A DNA stretch of 64,000 nt from NCBI RefSeq assembly GCF_013409005.1, contig NZ_JACBZO010000001.1, positions 1,674,001-1,738,000 of the forward strand, given 5' to 3'. The notes under the pieces were generated by a model. It worked only from the letters and a program-made list of their open reading frames with translations, did no database searches and was not told where the DNA came from. The DNA comes from Demequina lutea. GTDB taxonomy: Bacteria > Actinomycetota > Actinomycetes > Actinomycetales > Demequinaceae. The position numbers and the translations under genes are program-made. Shown here piece by piece: positions 47,551 through 55,920 of this stretch. Every line of letters starts with the position of its first letter. Position 1 is the first letter of the stretch.

Positions 47551-48957
47551 CTAGCCGTCGAGCGCCGCCAAGAGAACGTCGACCCGTTCGTCTACGTTCC
47601 GAAACGGGTCCTTCAGCAGCACTGTGCGCGGATCGGTTCCGGAGATTTTGAGGTGAACCCAGTCAACCGTGTAATCGTGTCCCGACGCGAGAGCGGCCGT
47701 GACGAAGCGACCGCGGAGAGCCGCGCGCGTCGTGGCTGGCGGCTGCGTCTGGGCGTTGAGGATGTCCTGCTCTGACACCACTCGCTTGACCAGGCCATCG
47801 GCTTGCAGGCGATTGAACACTCCGCGAGAGGGCGAAACGTCGTGATAGGCCATCTCGAGACGCGCGAGCCGCGGATCGTCCAGGGCACATCCGAGACGGT
47901 CCCTATACCGCTCGATCAGGCGTCTCTTGATTGCCCACTCAATTTCGGTGTCTACACCGCTCGCGTCCTGGGTGCGAACCGCGCCCACGCCTCGCTCCCA
48001 GAGGTCCAAGATCGCGTCAACCTCGTCGGTTCGTTCGATGACTCCGTCGAGATGATCCCTTACCGCCTCGAGACACGACTCCTGGAGGTCGGCCGCGGTC
48101 ATGTGCCTGCCGTCGGCGAGCTCGACCGTGGCCGCGCCTGTGACGTCGTGTGCAATGGTGCGAATCGCCTGCATCTCATTTGCCAACGCAAGTTCGGGCA
48201 ACCTCAGCCGAGCCTCGAGGATGCGCAAGAGGAGGTCGGTCGCTCCCACTTTCAGCATGGTGGTCGGCTCGGCCATCGTCGAGTCGCCGACGATCACGTG
48301 CATCCGCCGATACAGGTCGGCGTGAGCGTGCGGCTCATCCCTCGTGTTGATCATGGGGCGCGACCGCGTCGTCGCGGAGCTCATGCCCTCCCACATGTGG
48401 TCAGCCCGCGGAGAGAAGCTGTAATGCGCTCCCTGGGGGGTACGCGTGATGCAACCCGAGCCCGTCACAATCTGGCGACTCACGAAGAAGGGCAAGAGCA
48501 GCGAGGCAAAGGCCTTGAAATCCGCTCGCCTGCGCACCAAATAGTTCTCGTGGCAGCCGTAGCTATTACCGGCGGAGTCGGTGTTGTTCTTGTAGAGATA
48601 GATGGACCCCTCAACGCCCGCGGCCCTCAGACGCGCCTCTCCCCTGGCGACGAGGTCGTGGACAATGCGTTCGCCTGCCTTGTCGTGAGCCACCAGTTGG
48701 GTGACGGAGTCGCACTCGGCCGTCGCGTACTCGGGATGTGCCCCCACGTCGATGTATAGGCGCGCACCATTCGTGAGGAACACATTCGATGATCGTCCCC
48801 ACTCGACTACGGAGTGGAAGAGGTGTCCCGCTACCTCTTCGGGGGTCACGGCACGCGCGTTCGGTGCATCAAAGTGCAAGCCAAACTCGGTCTCAAGACC
48901 CAAGATGCGTCGCCGCGGATCGACGTCAAGCGGCGTGGGAACCTCTCCAAGCATCAT
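47551..48957 (-). CDS. pafA: Pup--protein ligase PafA
   Basis: Attaches the C-terminal Glu of Pup to lysines of target proteins, using ATP. 468 aa of the glutamine-synthetase-like Pup ligase family. The N-terminal RRILGLETEFGL forms part of the ATP site. ARLYIDVGAHPEYATAECDS (about 66-85) carries the catalytic Asp, KNNTDSAGNSYGCHENYLV the magnesium/ATP region, and RSRPMINTRDEPHA the conserved loop. The C-terminal domain (about 370-468) ends in ISGTDPRTVLLKDPFRN. It starts 6 nt after pup with AGGA upstream. In most actinobacteria prcB and prcA lie between pup and pafA; here they are missing. Confidence 0.96.
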   Translation of the reverse strand: MMLGEVPTPLDVDPRRRILGLETEFGLHFDAPNARAVTPEEVAGHLFHSVVEWGRSSNVFLTNGARLYIDVGAHPEYATAECDSVTQLVAHDKAGERIVHDLVARGEARLRAAGVEGSIYLYKNNTDSAGNSYGCHENYLVRRRADFKAFASLLLPFFVSRQIVTGSGCITRTPQGAHYSFSPRADHMWEGMSSATTRSRPMINTRDEPHAHADLYRRMHVIVGDSTMAEPTTMLKVGATDLLLRILEARLRLPELALANEMQAIRTIAHDVTGAATVELADGRHMTAADLQESCLEAVRDHLDGVIERTDEVDAILDLWERGVGAVRTQDASGVDTEIEWAIKRRLIERYRDRLGCALDDPRLARLEMAYHDVSPSRGVFNRLQADGLVKRVVSEQDILNAQTQPPATTRAALRGRFVTAALASGHDYTVDWVHLKISGTDPRTVLLKDPFRNVDERVDVLLAALDG

Positions 48958-48963
48958 GTCCTG

Positions 48964-49149
48964 CTACTGCCCACCCTTTTGCACGAACGACCGCACAAAC
49001 TGCGTGGCATTCGACTGAATCGTGTCGTCGATCTCGTCCAAGAGTGAGTCGAGGGCGTCGACGCTCGCCTGAGCGGCCGGAGCGACCGGGGCGTCTGGCT
49101 CTGGAACGTCGTCTTCAAAGGGCGATGAGGAAGATGTGGTCTGGGGCAT
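48964..49149 (-). CDS. pup: Prokaryotic ubiquitin-like protein Pup
   Basis: A 61-aa disordered protein tag. It has an acidic Ser/Pro-rich N-terminal half, a helix-forming segment (SVDALDSLLDEIDDTI) that ARC recognises, and the ending FVQKGGQ. The terminal residue is Gln, so Dop must deamidate it to Glu before PafA can use it. There is one Lys, three residues before the Gly-Gly. The ATG has no ribosome-binding site, but TAGGCT lies 6 nt upstream and its TAG is the dop stop codon, suggesting a separate leaderless transcript that could make Pup in excess of its enzymes. Confidence 0.96.
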   Translation of the reverse strand: MPQTTSSSSPFEDDVPEPDAPVAPAAQASVDALDSLLDEIDDTIQSNATQFVRSFVQKGGQ

Positions 49150-49155
49150 GAAAAC

Positions 49156-49161
49156 AGCCTA
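49156..49161 (-). promoter_or_regulatory. Candidate -10 box of pup, overlapping the dop stop codon
   Basis: TAGGCT on the minus strand lies 6 nt before the pup ATG. Its TAG is the dop stop codon. pup has no ribosome-binding site, which fits a leaderless mRNA. Confidence 0.45.
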
Positions 49162-50712
49162 GTCGTGTCGTGGGTCGGTAGCCGCTGGGCGGACCTCGTC
49201 GATCAACGAGTCAAGCAGTTCGTGCGTCGTGGCCATGGGATTGGGCAAATTGACCACCTCGAGGTGGCCGTGATCGGTCTCGCGGTCAAGGACGATCGAG
49301 GACCAGCCTGCGGCGTCAATGATGTCGGGGCGCTTCGCCACCATGCGCCCTCGCAGCCACGCCCTCGTGGTCGTCGGCGGCAACGCGACCGCCGATTCAA
49401 CCTCGGCATCGGTCGTCAGGCGCGTCACGGCGCCCGCGGCCGCGAGCCGCCAGGCAAGGCCGACGCCGACCTCGCTCCACTGCACGTCGGCCGCCTTGAG
49501 CCTGTCGTCGTCCCAAGCTGCACGCACCGGAACCCCCTCGGCGCCCATAGAGCCGTAGCGGTCCCTCATACGCCCCATGAGTTGCAGTTTGGCTACCCAT
49601 TCCACGTCCTTCGCGGCCGAGAACACGTCCCGAGAAAGGGCCTCCAACACGTCCTCCCATTTCGCGATCACTGCGGCGTCTTCCGCATCGGCAACGTGAT
49701 CTCGCGCGATGGTGAGCAAGGCGCGTTGCATATCAAGCGCGGTGCCCATCTCTCCCGATGCGAGAGCCAGCCGGTGGCGCATCGTCACGTCATGGGAAAC
49801 GGCGGACACCTCTGCCACAGGGTCGGCGAGGACGAGAGCATCGAGACGATCATCGCCCGCCTCGATTGCCGCAAGGATGAGCGACGTCGTCCCGACCTTG
49901 AGGTAGGTAGGGACCTCCATGCAATTCGCGTCGCCGATGATGATGTGCAGGCGCCGCCATCTCGCGCGGTCGGCGTGCGGCTCATCCCTCGTGTTCACGA
50001 TGGGCCGGCGCAGGGTCGTCTCCAAACCCACCTCGGCCTCCATGTAGTCGGCCCGCTGCGACATCTGAAAACCCGCAACCTCGCCGTAGGCGCCGAGGCC
50101 GACTCGACCCGCACCGACCACCACTTGCCTGCTGACCAGGTGTGGGGTGAGGCGCCGCGCGAGTTCATCGAAGGCGACCGAGCGAGACACCAAGTAGTTT
50201 TCGTGTGTGCCGTAGCTCGCGCCCTTGCCGTCGACGTTGTTCTTGAACAGCGCCACCGAACCACCGTCGGCATTGAAGGTCTCGACGGCTGCCCTCGCGA
50301 TCTTGTCGCCCGCCGCATCCCACACGACGGCATCACGCGCGCTCGAGACCTCCGGCCCCGAATACTCCGGGTGAGCGTGATCGACATAAAACCTCGCGCC
50401 ATTCGCGAGCACCGCGTTGAGATGGGCAGGGTCTTCCCAACTTCCGCGTCGGCGGCGCAAGGTCACCTGACCGCGATCGTGGTCGTACTCGTGGGCATCG
50501 GTCAGCATGTCGACCGTGGCATGTTCTCGCGACCGCCTCGATCCCCTCAGATCCATGAGCGGATCCTCGCCCCCGTAGTCCCAGCGGGCCGACGCGTCTC
50601 CCGCCCACTGCCTGCAGGCGGCGACCAATTGCGAGGACAACAGGATGGGGTTCGCCCCAGGATCCTGGGGATCCGTGATCCCATACTCGGTCTCGATCCC
50701 GACGACGCGCAT
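49159..50712 (-). CDS. dop: Depupylase/Pup deamidase Dop
   Basis: Deamidates Pup-Gln to Pup-Glu and removes Pup from tagged proteins. 517 aa, homologous to Paf[13 protein letters not shown] starts the protein. The Dop-specific loop lies at about 45-75 with DPLMDLRGSRRSREHAT. ARFYVDHAHPEYSGPE holds the catalytic Asp, followed by KNNVDGKGASYGTHENYLV and RPIVNTRDEPHA. The ATG overlaps the arc stop by one base (TGATG), so dop is coupled to arc. No ribosome-binding site is needed or seen. Confidence 0.96.
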   Translation of the reverse strand: MRVVGIETEYGITDPQDPGANPILLSSQLVAACRQWAGDASARWDYGGEDPLMDLRGSRRSREHATVDMLTDAHEYDHDRGQVTLRRRRGSWEDPAHLNAVLANGARFYVDHAHPEYSGPEVSSARDAVVWDAAGDKIARAAVETFNADGGSVALFKNNVDGKGASYGTHENYLVSRSVAFDELARRLTPHLVSRQVVVGAGRVGLGAYGEVAGFQMSQRADYMEAEVGLETTLRRPIVNTRDEPHADRARWRRLHIIIGDANCMEVPTYLKVGTTSLILAAIEAGDDRLDALVLADPVAEVSAVSHDVTMRHRLALASGEMGTALDMQRALLTIARDHVADAEDAAVIAKWEDVLEALSRDVFSAAKDVEWVAKLQLMGRMRDRYGSMGAEGVPVRAAWDDDRLKAADVQWSEVGVGLAWRLAAAGAVTRLTTDAEVESAVALPPTTTRAWLRGRMVAKRPDIIDAAGWSSIVLDRETDHGHLEVVNLPNPMATTHELLDSLIDEVRPAATDPRHD

Positions 50713-52118
50713 CAGTACTCGCCGAACTCCCTGGCCGCGACGGATCGAGCCTCGACGAGTTCCTGGTCGCAAGCGGCCAACAAGTGCGGCGTCGACAACC
50801 CTCGCTCCCCGCCCCCGATGACATGTTTGATGGCGCGTGTCTTGGCACGGTCTACGACGTTGCGGAGCAGCGCCCCCGACATGTACCTGCCGGCATCGTC
50901 GTCCTGGAACAGCCGCGCCACAGAGGCGCCGATCATCGCATTCACGGCCGCCTTGCGATCCCCGTCGTGCGCGGCGACTTCGCCCGCATCCAGGGGCAGC
51001 GTTTCCGTCAAGTACTTGCCCATGATGTCGATCGACGCTTGACGATCCGGTCGCGACACCTCGATCTTCACGTCGAGCCTGCCGGGGCGCAGGATGGCGG
51101 GATCGATCATGTCTTCGCGGTTCGAGGCCCCGATGACGATGACGTTCGCCATCGACTCAACGCCGTCGAGCTCAGTGAGGAGCTGAGGGACGATCGTCGT
51201 CTCCATGTCCGAGCTCACGCCCGAGCCTCGCGCCCTGAACAGGGCATCCATCTCGTCAAAGAAGATGACAACCGGTGCGCCCGTGTGGGCCTGCGCCCGC
51301 GCGCGTTCAAAAATGGTGCGTATATAGCGCTCTGTTTCGCCGACGTACTTATTGAGCAACTCGGGGCCCTTTACCGACAGGAAGAAACTACGGTCCGATC
51401 CCGAAGCCACTCCCAGCGAGTGCGCCACCGCCTTCGCGATCAGCGTCTTTCCACAACCTGGAGGGCCGTACAACAGGAGACCACGCGGCGGCTGCAGCGA
51501 GTGCTCCTTGTACAACTCCGGGTGCGTGATCGGGAGTTCGATCGCGTCACGGATGCGCTCGATCTGGGAAGTCAGTCCGCCAATCGACGCGAAGTCGACA
51601 TCCGGAACTTCTTCGAGCAGCAGCGCCTCGACGCCCGTGCGCTCGACCTTCTCCGAGGCGAATCCCGTGCGCGGGTCGATGATGACGGTGTCGCCCTCGT
51701 GTATCCGTGCCGCCGCGTTTCCTCCCATGAGAGAGACCACGCGCTCGTCCTCTCCGCGAGACACCACGAGGATGCGCGCGTCGTCGATCACTTCGCGCAC
51801 GATCGCGGCTTGGCCGCTGCGTTCCGGTTCCGCCGTGCCCACCACCACGCTCATCGCATTCAGGAGAACCTCGTCTCCCGGTGTAAGAGCCGGGCCGACG
51901 GTGGCCATCACTGCCACGCGCATCTTTCGGCCGTTTGCCACGACGTCTGCATGCTTGCCCGCCCACTGCACAAACGTGGCAAAGGTCTGCGGCGGTGCGG
52001 ACGCCTCCGCGAGTTTGACGCGCATCTCGCCAAGCGAATCGCGTGCGGTCTCCAACAACCGCGTCAGATCTGCATTGCGCCTTTCGAGCGCCGCGATGGT
52101 GTCCAGGGGGTCAACCAC
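50712..52118 (-). CDS. arc: AAA+ ATPase ARC (Mpa-like proteasome-associated ATPase)
   Basis: A ring ATPase that binds Pup through N-terminal coiled coils and unfolds pupylated proteins. 468 aa. A short coiled coil (about 5-40), OB domains (about 45-170), and the AAA module with Walker A GPPGCGKT (218-225), Walker B FFDEMD (286-291) and the arginine finger region [17 protein letters not shown]. It is shorter than mycobacterial Mpa (about 609 aa). The protein ends in FGEY, with Tyr last rather than second to last as in the proteasome-docking tail of Mpa. The GTG at 52118 has GGAGGA 6 nt upstream; a GTG two codons earlier overlaps the trmI stop. No proteasome core genes are present for it to feed. 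Confidence 0.95.
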   Translation of the reverse strand: MVDPLDTIAALERRNADLTRLLETARDSLGEMRVKLAEASAPPQTFATFVQWAGKHADVVANGRKMRVAVMATVGPALTPGDEVLLNAMSVVVGTAEPERSGQAAIVREVIDDARILVVSRGEDERVVSLMGGNAAARIHEGDTVIIDPRTGFASEKVERTGVEALLLEEVPDVDFASIGGLTSQIERIRDAIELPITHPELYKEHSLQPPRGLLLYGPPGCGKTLIAKAVAHSLGVASGSDRSFFLSVKGPELLNKYVGETERYIRTIFERARAQAHTGAPVVIFFDEMDALFRARGSGVSSDMETTIVPQLLTELDGVESMANVIVIGASNREDMIDPAILRPGRLDVKIEVSRPDRQASIDIMGKYLTETLPLDAGEVAAHDGDRKAAVNAMIGASVARLFQDDDAGRYMSGALLRNVVDRAKTRAIKHVIGGGERGLSTPHLLAACDQELVEARSVAAREFGEY

Positions 52119-52120
52119 GC

Positions 52121-53116
52121 TCACTCCTCCACTGCTCCCAATTCTTCCGTCCGTCCGACCGTCACGTCTCTTCTCACCCGCCGGACCTTCTTGTCCGATA
52201 CGGGTCGCTCCCCGAGGTCCTCGGGTGTCCAATCATCGTCCGTTGGGTACGAACCCTTCGCCGGACGCCGATGCCTGAGGGGCGCATCCACTCCGGGCGC
52301 CATCCGGCGCGACGTCAGTAGGAACCCGGTGTGCCCCACCATCCTGTGGTCGGGTCGAACCGCGAGCCCCTCAAGGTGCCACGTCCTGATGAGATTCTCC
52401 CAAGCCTGCGGCTCGGTAAAGTCTCCCGTCTCCTTCAGGTCCTCCGCAAGCCGGGATAGTTGTGTTGCCGTCGCGACGTAGGCGAGGAAGACGCCTCCCG
52501 GCGCGAGAACGTGCGCCGCCGCCTCGAGGTTCTCCCAAGGTGCGAGCATGTCCAGAATCACCCGATCAACGGACCCCGGCGCACGCTCCATCGCCCTCGC
52601 ATCAAAGTCGCCGAGCAACAGGCTCCACGCGGGGTGCGGGCCCCCAAAGAATGACTCGACGTTTGCGCGCGCAATGTCGGCAAAGTCTTCGCGACGCTCG
52701 ACGGAGGTGAGTTCACCGTCGTCACCGACCGCACGCAGGAGCGACATGGTGAGGCCGCCCGATCCGACGCCCGCCTCCATGACGCGGGCACCCGGATAGA
52801 CGTCGGCGAATTGAATGATCTGCGCCGAGTCCTTGGGGTAAATCACCGCGGCGCCACGAGCCATGGACAGGACGAAGTCGCTGAGCAACGGCCTCAAGGC
52901 GACGTAGTCGACACCCGCCGTATTTCGCACGACGGTGCCCTCAGGCTTGCCAATGAGCTCGTCGTGATGGAACTGACCCCTGTGAGTGTGGAAAGTTTTG
53001 CCCGTGACCAACTCGATGGTGTGGTGGCGGCCCTTGGGATCAGTCAGTTGCACGCGGTCTCCCGCACGGAGCGGACCGCGGCGCTCGGCGGCACCTACGG
53101 GCGCTGGGGGATTCAT
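52121..53116 (-). CDS. trmI: tRNA (adenine-N1)-methyltransferase TrmI
   Basis: Methylates N1 of adenine 58 in the T loop of tRNA with S-adenosylmethionine. 331 aa. An N-terminal beta domain (about 15-75), then a Rossmann methyltransferase fold with the SAM loop [17 protein letters not shown] near residue 113, the acidic [14 protein letters not shown] motif and the catalytic DMLAPWENL segment near 190. A basic tail of about 60 residues is unconserved. It is the upstream neighbour of arc, as in many actinobacteria. TAGACT lies 7 nt before the ATG, giving a leaderless-type start for the whole trmI-arc-dop unit. Confidence 0.94.
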   Translation of the reverse strand: MNPPAPVGAAERRGPLRAGDRVQLTDPKGRHHTIELVTGKTFHTHRGQFHHDELIGKPEGTVVRNTAGVDYVALRPLLSDFVLSMARGAAVIYPKDSAQIIQFADVYPGARVMEAGVGSGGLTMSLLRAVGDDGELTSVERREDFADIARANVESFFGGPHPAWSLLLGDFDARAMERAPGSVDRVILDMLAPWENLEAAAHVLAPGGVFLAYVATATQLSRLAEDLKETGDFTEPQAWENLIRTWHLEGLAVRPDHRMVGHTGFLLTSRRMAPGVDAPLRHRRPAKGSYPTDDDWTPEDLGERPVSDKKVRRVRRDVTVGRTEELGAVEE

Positions 53117-53123
53117 GCGCGCC

Positions 53124-53129
53124 AGTCTA
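53124..53129 (-). promoter_or_regulatory. -10 box of the trmI-arc-dop unit (leaderless type)
   Basis: TAGACT on the minus strand, exactly 7 nt before the trmI ATG, in the 18-nt gap after the M50 protease gene. Confidence 0.45.
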
Positions 53130-53134
53130 CGGTG

Positions 53135-54238
53135 CTAGCTCAGTGCCGCCACGACGTCAGCTAGCCTCAGAATCCCGACGACCAACACGCCGTCAACCAC
53201 CACCAACACGTCCGTCTTACCCCACCATTCCCTCAATTCGGGGATGAGCACGTCCGCCGCGGCTGACTGTTGAATGGCCGCGCCACGAGGAATCGGTGTG
53301 GTCACCGACTGCAGCGAGGTGGCATCCCGCACGTCCGGCGGCACCTGGTCGGTCAGGTCGAGGGGAAACCTCCCAGCAGGCGCATCGTCGGCACCAAGGA
53401 CGACGATCTCGCGCACGCCCGCAGCCTTCGCAGCATTCCGTGAACCCTCGACGGTCACGGTGTATGAAACCCCAACCGCGGGGATCATGAGGGAAGCGAC
53501 GGTCAAACCATCACGGCGAAGCATCGCCTTGGAGTACGCGATCGCCGACGAGGCGGCCGGCCACAGTATGGAGAACACCATGACCGCGACCATGACGTCG
53601 ATGAGACCGGGCGTGCGTCCTTGAAGGATCGGCGTTGCGAGCGAGTACACCACGACCGCGACGGCAACGAACCGTCCCACCCACGCGGCGATCAGAGTGC
53701 CCTTATTGCGATTGCCTGTCGCGCCCCACACGATGGACTCGAGCACCCTTCCACCGTCCATCGGGATTCCTGGCAACACGTTGAAGATGGCAAGAAGCAC
53801 GTTGGCCCAAGCCACATACGCGAGCACGCTGCCCGCGAGCCCGCCGACGTTGGCGACCTGGAGAATCAACCTGGCTACGCCCGCGATCACCAGGTTCATG
53901 GCGGGGCCCGCGACCGCCGTCACGCCATTGACCAGCGGCGTGAGACCCGACGCATCGAAACTGGTGTGACCGCCCCACAGGGTGAGAACGATCTCGCTGA
54001 CCTTGCGACCAAACGCCCGTGCGGCGATCGCGTGAGCCACCTCATGCAACAACACGGAGCCGATGAGGGAGGCCGCGAGCAGCAGACCGATCGACAACGT
54101 CCGTGCCGTGGTCTGCCCTGCTGCCGAGGCGAAGATGTAGGCAAGCACCGCCAGCATGATGAGCGTGCTCGGTTGAACAATGACCGGGGCACCAAGAATC
54201 CTGCCCGCCACGAAGCCCGAGGTTCTGCGCTCACTCAT
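53135..54238 (-). CDS. Site-2-protease-type zinc metalloprotease (M50 family)
   Basis: A 367-aa intramembrane metalloprotease. About six hydrophobic segments occupy residues 20-245. The zinc site is HEVAH (about 65-69) and the second motif NVLPGIPMDGGRVLES (about 153-168) supplies the third ligand Asp. The C-terminal 120 residues are soluble and resemble a degenerate CBS-pair region (RFPLDLTDQVPPDVRD, TDVLVVVDGVLVVGIL). Related enzymes cut anti-sigma factors or signal-peptide remnants. TAGCGT lies 6 nt before the ATG. It is upstream of trmI/arc by position only; a role in the Pup pathway is not implied. Confidence 0.9.
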   Translation of the reverse strand: MSERRTSGFVAGRILGAPVIVQPSTLIMLAVLAYIFASAAGQTTARTLSIGLLLAASLIGSVLLHEVAHAIAARAFGRKVSEIVLTLWGGHTSFDASGLTPLVNGVTAVAGPAMNLVIAGVARLILQVANVGGLAGSVLAYVAWANVLLAIFNVLPGIPMDGGRVLESIVWGATGNRNKGTLIAAWVGRFVAVAVVVYSLATPILQGRTPGLIDVMVAVMVFSILWPAASSAIAYSKAMLRRDGLTVASLMIPAVGVSYTVTVEGSRNAAKAAGVREIVVLGADDAPAGRFPLDLTDQVPPDVRDATSLQSVTTPIPRGAAIQQSAAADVLIPELREWWGKTDVLVVVDGVLVVGILRLADVVAALS

Positions 54239-54280
54239 GGGATCACGCTAGTCGGTCCACGCCGCGTCATACACCCGGCC

Positions 54281-54286
54281 TACCCT
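54281..54286 (+). promoter_or_regulatory. -10 box of the RecB-like nuclease gene (leaderless type)
   Basis: TACCCT lies 7 nt before the ATG at 54294, with no ribosome-binding site between. Confidence 0.4.
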
Positions 54287-54293
54287 GGGACTC

Positions 54294-55127
54294 ATGTTGC
54301 CTGAACCCGGACTCTCCCCCTCGCGAGCAAGCGACTTTGCGCAGTGCCCCTTGCTCTATCGCCTGCGCACGATCGACAAGTTGCCGGAACCGCCGCAGCG
54401 GGCCACGACGCTCGGCACGGTGGTCCACGCCGTGCTTGAGCGGCTCTTCGATTTGCCGCCCGCTCAGCGCACGCGAGACGCCGCGAATGACCTGCTCCAA
54501 CCCGAGTGGAAGCGACTCGTCAACAGGGAGCCCGCCGTTGCGGAACTGGTGAAGGATTCGGCCGACGCCGCCCAGTTTTTCGACGATGCTCGGGCGCGAG
54601 TGGGAATGTACTTCACCTTGGAGAACCCCGAACGCCTGGCGCCGGCCGGGCGTGAACTGCGCCTCGACGCCGCGCTTGAGGGCGGTCCCGCCCTGCGCGG
54701 AGTCGTTGACCGCATGGATGTGTCGCCCGACGGCGCGATTCGCATCATCGACTACAAGTCCGGAGCCACCCCGCGGGCCGGTTACGGCCAACAGGCCGAG
54801 TTCCAGATGCGCTTCTACGCGATGCTCGTTGAGCGAAGCCAAGGCACGCGCCCTAGCCTCATGAGGCTGCTGTATTTGCGCGACGGCGGGGTCAAGGAAC
54901 TTGAACCAACAGACGCGGATCTTGCGGCGGTCGAGGCCCAGGTGCGTGACACTTGGGCCGACATCCAGCGCCGCTCTTCCGCAGGCAACTTTCCTGCCCG
55001 ACCATCACGGCTGTGCTCCTGGTGTTCCTTTCAGTCGGCGTGCCCCGAGTTCGGCGGCACCTTGCCGAATCTCGACGCCGATGCGGCCGAACGCGTCACG
55101 GGTGTGCGCCCCGCCGGTGCCCCGTAG
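54294..55127 (+). CDS. RecB-family PD-(D/E)XK exonuclease with Cys cluster
   Basis: A 277-aa single-domain nuclease related to the C-terminal nuclease of AddB/RecB and Cas4. LSPSRASDFAQCPLLYRL (residues 7-24) gives the first cluster Cys. GTVVHAVLERLF (about 41-52) carries the active-site His, and GVVDRMDV followed by IRIIDYKSGATP (about 137-161) the Asp/Asp-x-Lys core. QAEFQMRFYAMLV is the QxxxY motif. CSWCSFQSACPEF near 240 gives three more Cys, so a [4Fe-4S] cluster is likely. No Cas genes or helicase are adjacent, so a general repair role is the best guess. Confidence 0.9.
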   Translation: MLPEPGLSPSRASDFAQCPLLYRLRTIDKLPEPPQRATTLGTVVHAVLERLFDLPPAQRTRDAANDLLQPEWKRLVNREPAVAELVKDSADAAQFFDDARARVGMYFTLENPERLAPAGRELRLDAALEGGPALRGVVDRMDVSPDGAIRIIDYKSGATPRAGYGQQAEFQMRFYAMLVERSQGTRPSLMRLLYLRDGGVKELEPTDADLAAVEAQVRDTWADIQRRSSAGNFPARPSRLCSWCSFQSACPEFGGTLPNLDADAAERVTGVRPAGAP

Positions 55128-55219
55128 GCCCGCACAGGCAAGCCCGACTCCTAGCCGGTGCCCCTCGTTGAGGCACGACCCACCTCTGTCAGGGGCTCGC
55201 GGGGCGTGAGCGAACGGGA

Positions 55220-55897
55220 CTACCTCGAAACCATCGCCGCGTGTTGGCACAGAATGCGTGCCAAATCTCCTAATGCCACGCCTTCCAGGCTCGTGAGGAC
55301 GGTGACGCCTTGAATGTCTGGAGTCTTTGTGTGCCGGGATACCGCGATGGTTGCGGCTCCCGAGGCGTGTGCTGCGCGAATGCCGACCGGCGAGTCCTCG
55401 ATCGCCACGCACTGCGTGGGATCCACCCCGAGCCTCTTGGCCGCGAGGAGATAGGCCTCCGGGTTGGGCTTGCCTTTCGCTACCTGATCGCCGGTTACTA
55501 CCGCCGAAAAGACGTCGCCCGCTTGCTCCACGAACCGGTCGACCAACGAACCGATCGACATGGTCACGAGCGCACAGGGTATGCCCGCGTCCACCACCTC
55601 GTCGAGAAGTGCCCTCGCATCAGGAACCCAAGGCATCCAAGCCTGGGCCCTCGCGGCAACCTCGGTCACCAACACGTCGATGACTTCCGCCGCGGTGAGA
55701 TGGACTCCCCTGTCGATCAGCACTTGGGCCGATACGTCCAGGGGGTTCCCCACGAGCGTGAGCCCATCCTCGTGGGTCCATGGCACACCAAAGCGTGCGG
55801 CCAAGTTCATTTCGGCGTCGATCCAGTACGGTTCCGAGTCGATCAGGGTGCCGTCCATGTCCCACAGGACGCCTGCGGGCAACTGAGAAAGTGTCAC
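55220..55897 (-). CDS. HAD-family phosphatase (beta-phosphoglucomutase-like)
   Basis: A 225-aa HAD hydrolase. Motif I is WDMDGTLIDSEPYW (nucleophile Asp and acid/base Asp near residues 12-14), a helical cap follows, motif II is LVTMS, motif III is the Lys in KGKPNPEAY, and motif IV is AIEDSPVGIRAA. It belongs to the group with beta-phosphoglucomutase and glycerol/2-deoxyglucose phosphatases; the substrate is unknown. The GTG at 55897 is chosen because TAGACT lies exactly 7 nt upstream; a longer reading would overlap the divergent PAC2 gene. Confidence 0.9.
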   Translation of the reverse strand: MTLSQLPAGVLWDMDGTLIDSEPYWIDAEMNLAARFGVPWTHEDGLTLVGNPLDVSAQVLIDRGVHLTAAEVIDVLVTEVAARAQAWMPWVPDARALLDEVVDAGIPCALVTMSIGSLVDRFVEQAGDVFSAVVTGDQVAKGKPNPEAYLLAAKRLGVDPTQCVAIEDSPVGIRAAHASGAATIAVSRHTKTPDIQGVTVLTSLEGVALGDLARILCQHAAMVSR

Positions 55898-55904
55898 GGC
55901 GTGC

Positions 55905-55914
55905 AGTCTAGGCT
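55905..55914. promoter_or_regulatory. Overlapping divergent -10 boxes of the HAD and PAC2 genes
   Basis: On the minus strand TAGACT (55905-55910) lies 7 nt before the HAD GTG. On the plus strand TAGGCT (55909-55914) lies 6 nt before the PAC2 ATG. The two hexamers share the TA at 55909-55910, so the promoters exclude each other sterically. Confidence 0.5.
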
Positions 55915-55920
55915 GGAGAC

